Part shown: positions 53,491-60,000 of the stretch, piece after piece
Position numbering within the stretch: the first letter of the stretch is position 1
Layout: each line of letters begins with the position of its first letter
Assembly (NCBI GenBank): GCA_949358305.1
Contig: OX442314.1
Coordinates: 62,507,369 to 62,567,368, forward strand
Reading direction: 5' to 3'
Length of the DNA: 60,000 nt
Source: Strigamia acuminata
Lineage: Eukaryota; Arthropoda; Chilopoda; Geophilomorpha; Linotaeniidae
Translations under genes and position numbers: made by a program
Notes under the pieces: generated by a model
What the model was told of the DNA's origin: nothing
Databases searched by the model: none
The model's input: only the letters and a program-made list of their open reading frames with translations

Positions 53491-53789
53491 CAGTCCAGGC
53501 TGATGTTGTTGGTTTATGCAGTAAACTTGTGTAAAAATACAGTGGTGTGGAAAAACATTAGTGATTGAAAAGAAGCACACAGTCTTTACTGGTCAGAAGC
53601 AAAACAGTAAGTGAGAATTTATTCTCTGCAATCACATGACCCATAGGTATACAGCGCCACCTTGTGGGTGAAATACAAAGTATAAATGTAAACAAATGCC
53701 GTAACACACACGGCTAAGGATTAAAGTAATATGCCGAACAAAGATATATGATACAGTTAAATATACATAGCAATTGGCAAATACATGTA
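53491..53789. other. No gene recognised
   Basis: AT-rich DNA separating two LINE pieces; I see no coding or repeat pattern. Confidence 0.4.
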
Positions 53790-54530
53790 ATATTTTAACA
53801 GATGTGGCCATGCTGTCTGTAGTTAAAGCAGGTTGTTTTCTTTGTACCGCTTGGTACTTGAATTGCACATTTCGAGGTTGTAGCACAGACACGGCAGTTG
53901 GTCGACGTGAGCCCCGTCTTGTTGCAAGTTTTGCAGTTGGCCGTGTAAGAATGACTTACGTGGCCAATTTCTTTACAATTTTAACATTTTGTTTTTGGGC
54001 AGACCGAAGCGTAGAGGTCGGTCGTGTTGCATTTTGGGCAGTACGGTCCCATGCCTTTGTAGATCAGGTGGCCAGAAAAATCTCCAATTTCGATTTTGCT
54101 AGGCAAGTTGTCGCTGGATAATCAACATGATAATCTTTTCATTGGTTATTGACTCCTGGTTTTCGAATTTTTTGTACGCTACGGATGTTACACTGACCAA
54201 CTTGCGCATCTCGTGGTCCACCTTGAACAGTGGAACCGTCATCGATAATCCTTTTATAATGACACGCTTGTCCTGACGGATTTGTGGTGCCCATAAAATC
54301 CGCAAACCGTTGACCATAGCACTGCTGGAATCAGCCAATTGGTCGACCAGTTCCTGACTGGCCAGCAAAATTTCGTATTTCAAACCAGCGACATGTTGAA
54401 TTCCTTTGAGAGTGGTTTCTCCATCTTCCGTGACTGTTCCTAGCTTTTTAAAAAGAGCTTCCAAAATATGTCTTGGTTTTAACCCAGCATCTAATCGGCA
54501 ATCGATGATTCGATCCATCAGCACGGACAA
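53790..54530 (-). pseudogene. LINE ORF1, frameshifted, third locus
   Basis: Starts MSVLMDRIIDCRLDAGLKPR at 54530 and follows the array ORF1 closely (LFKKLGTVTEDGETTLKGIQ, RILWAPQIRQDKRVIIKGLS). After residue 140 a shift occurs at NEKIIM. In the next frame NLPSKIEIGDFSGHLIYKGM, CPKCNTTDLYASVC, a stop, then further degenerate knuckles (CKTCNKTGLTSTNC, with H replaced by L). Similarity ends near 53800 in the fourth knuckle. Confidence 0.8.
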
Positions 54531-54888
54531 TTACGTCTGGGCAACGTAAATCGAAAACACGTGTTGCCGCCGATCGCGAATCGGGTCGTTCGGGAAACCA
54601 GATCGATAGAGGAGTTCCTGGCGCACAAATTGTTGCCAAGAACACACCGAACCGACCTATATATGGGCTGTAATTGGCGAAAAATCGAAAACGGAAATTC
54701 GGCGATCGTCGCCACGTGTTTGCGGCGATCGAAAAAGTCCAAAAAACTTACGAAATTGTTCCCAAAAACCACGTGCAATGGTCGAATGCACATGTATACA
54801 CAGTATCACCGCAAGAAAATCCAAGAATTGTGCTTAAAGGTCCCAAAAACAGGTTCGATGGTAGGAGTCACATGGCATGTGACCTATC
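54531..54888 (-). mobile_element. LINE 5' UTR, third locus
   Basis: Has a CACGTGGCGACGATCGCCGA block, as in the array elements, and the full 5' end (ggcatgtgacctatc on the plus strand). It joins the U2 remnant ctgttcttatca at 54889-54900. Confidence 0.75.
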
Positions 54889-54900
54889 CTGTTCTTATCA

Positions 54901-55284
54901 TTGGCTCAATCCACTTTCCTTCGTTTCGTTTTCAAACTGTTTCCAGGTTGTTTTTGGCCACTGCCCAGATTACAATGAAAAATTGAGTTTTATCCCAATT
55001 GTTTCCTCGGTGAATTTCGCATTTGGCTCTCCATAAATAATGGATCACCAGACCGTTCAGGAAGTTCCAAAACCTCTTCTTGATTGCGTCAATGTTCGGT
55101 GGTATCTTGAAGGTTCCGTTTTCGTACACGAAGTCCTTGGCGTCAAACAATCCCAAATTGTTTTGTTGCTTAAATAATGATACAATTTCTTTGTCTTGCT
55201 TATTGGTTTCTGCAGTTTTAACTTCTCCAGAATTTCTTGTGTGACTGAGGCCTTCTTATTCCTGTCTCTTAACTCCTGCAGACT
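54901..55284 (-). pseudogene. LINE ORF2 C-terminal fragment, fourth locus
   Basis: Matches 34687-35100 including the same junction to SLQELRDRN, but with an extra deletion between LFDAKDF and the QQNNLG region. Confidence 0.65.
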
Positions 55285-55800
55285 AAGAGGCGATGGTGCC
55301 CGGTCTCCAGCTTTTCTTTAACAAGGAGGCAGCAGATGCTGAAAATCGTTTTTGCAACGTGGGATCCCTTGATACTTTACAACCAAGGCTTTGTGTTCAA
55401 CCGAGGCACTTCTTCCAGATTGTGGGCCGAATACAGTCTGTCCTTGGCCGGAAAACGAAAGGGAACAGCCACCAACATTTCCAGCAACCTTGAAAACCAA
55501 GTTTGCGTCATCCAAAAGAGCACAATCATCAGCCCTGTGGACTTCTCCTGATGAATTTTCAGCAGGATCCTGTTGATTAAATTAAAGGGAGGAAATGCAT
55601 AACTAAATTCAACCCATAATTGTGCAAAGCATCAACGTTAGAGGCCTCGTGGTCTGGTCCCCAAGAGAAAAATCAAAGACATTTACGATTTAAGCGAGAC
55701 GCAAACAAATCAATTTTAGGAAACCCGAATTTTTGAGTTAAAATATTAAAGATTGAGTCATCTAAACTCCATTCTCCATCTAAGGAAATAAAGTTTCTAG
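55285..55800 (-). pseudogene. DIRS-type RNase H fragment, third locus
   Basis: Covers the same region as 38150-38650 (stem from GWSLDESIFN-like sequence to the GDRAPSP end). A short insertion lies near 55775 and single-base losses near 55618-55630. Confidence 0.65.
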
Positions 55801-55854
55801 ACAAACTGGAACATTTTGGTCTTCCTCGAAATCCCATCCTGCTGCTTCAGACCT

Positions 55855-56080
55855 TTCGGTACGTTTCTGACACGATGTGGAGTCCCGGAGCTTCATTCTG
55901 TAAAGGTGATCTCTGCAGAGGACTCTATCCTAGCAAATCTTCCAAATTGAGTTTTGCATATTTGTAGACCACAACTTGCGCCACAGAAGATTCCAGTTGG
56001 TGCCTCTCGAGTAGTCGCGAATGTTCTTGTCAGGTTAGCTTGAAACCTGTAATAGGGCATATTTATTTCTAATAGTGATT
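55855..56080 (-). pseudogene. LINE ORF2 fragment and adjacent LINE 3' end
   Basis: The minus strand reads NIRDYSRGTNWNLLWRKLWS, TNMQNSIWKIC-stop, DRVLCRDHLYRMKLRDS. It is followed by gttcttgtcaggtta (U2 remnant, 56021-56035) and gcttgaaacctgtaataggg, another LINE 3' end cut after about 45 bp. Confidence 0.6.
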
Positions 56081-56613
56081 GAGCTGATCACCAAGCTTAC
56101 TTATTTTATCTTCGCCTCTTGGTTCACACCAGAAGTGGTTAAATTTACCAATTGACCTAACAATTATGTCATTATATTGCCTCGTTTTCCATGTCATTGG
56201 GCGTTCTAAATAAGGGCTGACCCAATATGTTTAAAAAAAAAATAATAAAACCATGCTTAATGTGCAGGATGGATGCTGTGACAGCATCTGTAATCTAGAC
56301 CTACAAGAATAAGGATGAGGGGAAAAGAAAAGAAGTGGAAGAGAAGAGTCTGGTCAGAGCACGTTGTCAATTCCTTTTAGTTTCAGAAAGCATGTGCGGA
56401 TCAATGTCGCCCGCATGAGCAAGCCTCGCGAGCAATCCGCCTAAGTGAGCCGGAATTGGGGTTCTGGAAAGGTGAATAAGTCGAAACAATAGACAGTTTT
56501 CGCATTAGCATGCGCACCACCTAGCGGGAGAATGCAACATCTCCCAAGTAGGTAAAAAACCATTTCCGGTTCTTGATTCGTTCGAGTAGTAGTGTTTACA
56601 TTGTGTTTACAAC
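56081..56613. other. No gene recognised
   Basis: Mixed-composition DNA. A gcgcaccacctagcgggag motif at 56513-56531 resembles the CCACCTGGCGG motif of the dispersed repeat, but the surroundings do not match. Confidence 0.35.
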
Positions 56614-56820
56614 GAAATGAAGGACGTCGTCTTGTGGTTTAGTCGCCAAAAACAGCAAAGAAATGAACGACGCCGCCGTGTCGTTTCGATGCCAAAAACG
56701 GGGACGAAATGAAGGAAGTCGTCGTGTGGTTTAGTCGCCACAAATGGCAACGAAATGAAGGACGTTGTCTTGTGGTTTAGTCGCCAAAAACGGCAAAGAA
56801 ATGAACGACGCCGCCGTCGA
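56614..56820. repeat. Tandem repeat of about 48-50 bp, four units
   Basis: Units start gaaatgaaggacgtcgtc (or variants gaaatgaacgacgccgcc) and continue tgtggtttagtcgccaaaaa. The first and last pair of units are closest, pointing to a higher-order repeat. It lies in what would be the intron after the sugar-transporter exon. Confidence 0.8.
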
Positions 56821-56828
56821 AATTGCAC

Positions 56829-57128
56829 CTTGAGCGGTTTGTTGATCATGTAGACTTTCCAATTCCTGTCGAACGTCTGCATCGTGCCCACGGAGCCACA
56901 TGAGTGAGTCCATAGCCTCCGTGTTTCGACCTTGTCACACGAGCCACATGGGTGATTCAGGCATCGGAATCATCAATGCCATGAGTAAAATCGGTACAAC
57001 TGATGATACAACTGCCAAAAATGACCACGGAACGTACGCTCCCACGATATACGAAAAAAAAATGCCGATGTTCACGAACAGTTGAAACCCAGAGCCTAGA
57101 ACGTCCCGGATTTCAGGAGAGGCGATTT
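56829..57128 (-). pseudogene. Sugar-transporter (SLC2/Tret1-like MFS) exon with one stop
   Basis: A 300-bp exon flanked by CAACAG (57129-57134) and CAAG/GTGCAA encodes exactly 100 codons. They read IASPEIRDVLGSGFQLFVNI, GIFFSYIVGAYVPWSFLAVV, SSVVPILLMALMIPMPESPM, WLV-stop-QGRNTEAMDSLMWL and RGHDADVRQELESL. This is transmembrane segments 4-6 and the PESP.WL motif of sugar porters, with the WLRG.DADV..EL signature of Tret1/GLUT8-type proteins. The stop is TGA where the family has Arg (CGA), a single C-to-T change. No other exon is visible. It is either a decayed gene fragment or an active gene with a sequence error. Confidence 0.75.
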
Positions 57129-57134
57129 CTGTTG

Positions 57135-57581
57135 AGTTCCAATCGCAGTTGGGTGAGTGTTGATAAAGCAGGAGACATGATTTGCACTTTAGCAAACAAA
57201 CCATAAAAAGATGGCTGCCACTTTATTAGCAGTTGACAGACAGAGTGTCTTCACTCATAAAAAGTACAGAACGAATCTCCTACCGGGAGAATAAATCCCA
57301 TGTGGGTTACAGAACGAATCCCTTAGGATTCCAAAGCATAAGTTATATAATAACTAAAGAACAAATCCCACAGGGACAAATAAGGCGCAGTATTTGGGCC
57401 AGCACCGCAAAACCGCAGATGCTCGATACAATAACGAACCGCTACCGTACGCAACGCAACATACCGCCAACGATGGTCCGCTTTGACACAACGACATGCT
57501 AAACATACTGGATATCATCGTGCACATGTAAACTCAAAGGCCAGTATGTAGAAGCACTGAAGCGCAGATCAAACATCGCTT
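57135..57581. other. No gene recognised
   Basis: Contains repeated acgaatc/aaatcccac motifs (57270-57380). It could be part of a copia LTR because it lies next to the integrase fragment, but no second LTR or TG...CA ends were found. Confidence 0.3.
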
Positions 57582-58310
57582 CTAGCGCGTTAAAACTGAA
57601 ACACGCGCCATAAGTAAATCCGTTATAGGCTCCGCCACTGGGTTCATTTCTGGTGAATGGGGGTTTGTGCGCTCGCATTTAATGCCCTGCGCATCAATGT
57701 GGGCCTGCCACGCTTTCGAAATGAATTCGTCCCCATTGTCTGTTCTAATTCCTTTCACTTGGCATGACGTGGCTCTTTCCACTTCCATCTGCCATTTCTT
57801 AAATTTAGCCAATACTTCATTCTTGTGCTTCATCGTGATGAACCACATGTAGCGCGAAAAATCATCGATTATTATTAAATAATACCCTGCGTCCCCTAAT
57901 GAAGTCGTATTAGTTTTTCCCCACACGTCCATATGCACTAATTCGAGTACATTTGATGATTTTATCACCCCAATCGGTGGGAAACTTGCACGTGTGCTCT
58001 TGGCCTTAGCACACGCCTCGCAATGACTACCGGGGTCCTTGGTCAACTTAACACCTAAGACATCCTGCGATTTTTCCATATCCTGGATTCCCTTCACATG
58101 CATATGACCCATTCTCCCATGCCAATAGTCAATGTGTAGTGGCTTATCCACTTTGGCATACGTGCCCTTCGCCGCTAAACTTTGTTTAGAATTGCCCCTA
58201 ACACTACCCTGCTGCGCTTTACTCTTTGTAACATCGCTCACTTGCGCTTGTACGCCATTACTAGTAAACGACCCTTTGCCTCCGCCATTGCTGGCCTTTA
58301 GTACGCTGTT
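57582..58310 (-). pseudogene. Ty1/copia integrase fragment
   Basis: The minus-strand frame carries the GAG-pre-integrase motif (YWHGRMGHMHVKGI), the zinc-binding His/Cys pair (HCEACAKAKSTRASF) and the integrase core. The core holds D in LVHMDVWGKT, D in GIRTDNGDEF and E in the final motif MNPVAEP. After that motif the sequence diverges from the usual GVAER.NRTL and stops. The frame can be followed upstream to about 58310 (GGGKGSFTSNGVQAQVSDV). Protease, reverse transcriptase and LTRs are absent, so this is a broken internal piece. Confidence 0.85.
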
Positions 58311-59149
58311 TCAAATTCTGGCTCAGGCTTGTCAGAAAAATGAATGGAGGACTTGGCTGAAGTCCTGGCTGACCTGATAGTGATGGCTGCTACTGGAGAT
58401 GATGTTCTGGTCTCATGGAGGTTGGAGCAGGAGAGTTGGCTGCCATAGGAGAGGAGTTAGAGGTGAGCTACTCACGGGTAGCCATGTTGGAATGAAGAGA
58501 GAGAAGGAGTAAAAAGAAACACCTATTTACTCATTAAAACCTTTTCTACAACTACTACAACAAAAGGAATGCACTCTTACAATAATCAGGAGTGCACTCA
58601 AACAATTAAATTAACTGTATAAAAATACACACTGTCACAAAGAGGCTTAATAATTGACCAATGAGATCCTTGGATTCCATATTCCTCTGAATCACTCATG
58701 TTTACAATTTACAAATATTCTTAAAATATACATAAACCCACCTGTGAGTGTCCAGCATATCCAGAACTCAGTACAAAATAGATTAAGGGTTTTTAAACCA
58801 CCTAACAGCTCTCAAATACTTCATTTCTAAGAAAAAGGAGCAAAATAGAACATCACCATGGCAGCCATGGAGAGGAAAAACAAAAGGCTTCAATAAACTG
58901 CCTTCTATTGACAGAATTGACAAGCGAGAAGCTTAACCCTGCTTTGTGCCCCATGCTTAAGACTAAAACCATAACTCGCGATGTTTGCGGCGTCCGTAGC
59001 GCCTAGACCGCTCGTCCGACAACCATGCTCCACACACGGTTGGAAAGAGCATAGAAAACTCTACAGAATGGTATATTTTACAGATTTTTAAGACAACTTA
59101 GTGATATTGAAATTAACCCTTTTTAAAGGCTTTTATTTAACTTACCTTG
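58311..59149. other. No gene recognised
   Basis: Mixed DNA with a purine-rich stretch at 58330-58510 and AT-rich DNA beyond. No frame or repeat stands out. Confidence 0.4.
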
Positions 59150-59151
59150 AA

Positions 59152-59152
<1 letters not shown>

Positions 59153-59186
<34 letters not shown>

Positions 59187-59187
59187 T
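59153..59187. repeat. TGTC/TCTG microsatellite
   Basis: About eight tandem TGTC tetramers at the left end of the dispersed repeat. Confidence 0.9.
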
Positions 59188-59189
59188 TC

Positions 59190-59790
59190 AACTTCCGGTT
59201 TGTCTAATTTTGGGTGTTTTTTCCAAAAATCAATTCACCGTAACAAAAAATTAAAATTTGGGCTTCGTACCGCCCTAGAACAGGTCATTCTACACATTAT
59301 GAAAAAAAGAAATAAAAAAAAGACTCATTTTTCGGCGCTGTGGACTGGAAGTACGAATGCTGAAAACTCTGATTTACGGCAAACTTTAAGCATACCGGAG
59401 CGCCACCTGGCGGAACCCGTGTTCTTTAATGTTCGCCCGATACGAATTTTGATGTTTTCGGCAGTAAAAAAAGATTTAAAAATCCTGAAACCACGCTCAT
59501 TTGATTGGAAATTGCATTCTGCACAAGTCTGTATGTTTCTTTTTTCGATTCGGTAAAAAAAAAAAAGTTTTTTTACGATTGTAGCCGGCTACCGCATGGT
59601 CAATTAGTAAGAAATTTGAATTTAGCCATAAAAACAAAAAATATGAAAAATGAACGGTTTAAAAAATTAAAAACATGTTTCCTGTGCAGAATTTGCCGCT
59701 CTTTCAAATGGTGGTGATAACTTTTTGATCTGAGCTACATTTTTTTTTTTTGCTAAAAAATGATTTGTCATTTGACAAATTTTTAGCATA
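59190..59790. repeat. Dispersed repeat, copy outside the U2 array
   Basis: Matches the U2-spacer stretch 858-1345: ggtttgtctaattttggg, ccggagcgccacctggcgg, gattggaaattgcattctgc, aaaaatgaacggtttaaaa, atgtttcctgtgcagaattt and a poly-T tract. The spacer version has an 18-bp insertion near 945 and lacks about 180 bp present here. Which is ancestral cannot be judged. The last 210 bases of the window (59791-60000) hold nothing recognised. Confidence 0.75.
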
Positions 59791-60000
59791 GATTCAAATT
59801 TATCAGGGATACAGCATAAAAGCCTTTTTCAAAAATGTAGTTTTTTTGGTTTACTTGTTCTAGGTTGATAACAAAATTAAATCTAAACTCAGAAAACTAG
59901 TTTCCCGATTCCTCCATCTGTTGATTCGCAACAACGCTACTAAAACTAGGTTGTGTTAGTGGTTGTTTTACAATCGTTGGTACCAGCTCTAATGTGATTG

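Noticed and set aside
54561-54986. 141-aa and overlapping plus-strand ORFs at the LINE 5' UTR
   Set aside because: Antisense shadows of the 5' UTR and ORF2 end; equivalents at 34293 and 44973 arise the same way.
57135-57581. Copia LTR
   Set aside because: No second copy, no TG...CA ends and no primer-binding site could be found.

Overview
The window is animal nuclear DNA, most likely from an invertebrate. The evidence is a tandem array of U2 snRNA genes, spliceosomal introns, a p25-alpha/TPPP-like first exon of the invertebrate type, an MFS sugar-transporter exon, and relics of Tx1/Keno-type LINEs, DIRS, P-element-like, copia and foldback elements. U2 resembles arthropod-type U2 in places, but I cannot name the species.

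Positions 1-23727 are a head-to-tail array of a 1746-bp unit, each carrying one U2 snRNA gene on the minus strand (191 nt). Eleven U2 loci are visible: nine intact, and two (2221-4466 and 16498-18733) split at the same nucleotide by a 2.03-kb insertion. The two insertions are full-length at both ends, lie antisense to U2, are flanked by the same 16-bp target-site duplication, and carry one intact ORF (396 and 393 aa) with an RRM-like region and five CCHC zinc knuckles. They have no reverse transcriptase. I read them as an ORF1-only half-LINE of a U2-targeting, Keno-like family. The array continues beyond the left edge and ends sharply at 23727.

Positions 23728-27000 are flanking DNA with a TPPP-like first exon (24011-24131), a 738-bp non-autonomous DNA transposon with an 8-bp target duplication and a GATTCGG minisatellite interior (24930-25667), and a 70-bp tandem repeat (26291-26537).

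Positions 27000-56080 are an accumulation of degenerate Keno-like LINEs on the minus strand, many still joined to remnants of U2. They include ORF1 pieces, the ORF1/ORF2 junction, endonuclease and C-terminal ORF2 pieces, and repeated 3' ends. All U2 relics that span it share one internal deletion. Mixed in are DIRS-type RNase H fragments, a P-element-like transposase relic, a zinc-finger tyrosine-recombinase gene with two very short related introns, and a MADF-domain pseudogene. A 10.47-kb block (30592-41059) is duplicated almost perfectly at 41270-51739, with a 210-bp inverted segment at the junction.

Positions 51740-60000 hold a long foldback element, a further Keno/DIRS relic, a sugar-transporter exon with one in-frame stop, a copia integrase fragment, and a dispersed repeat that is also present inside every U2 spacer.

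The main biological theme is a multicopy snRNA locus used as the landing site of a sequence-specific LINE: intact U2 genes, recent ORF1-only insertions, and an adjoining zone of old insertions with decayed U2 flanks. All identifications are by reading; no alignment, folding or database search was run.
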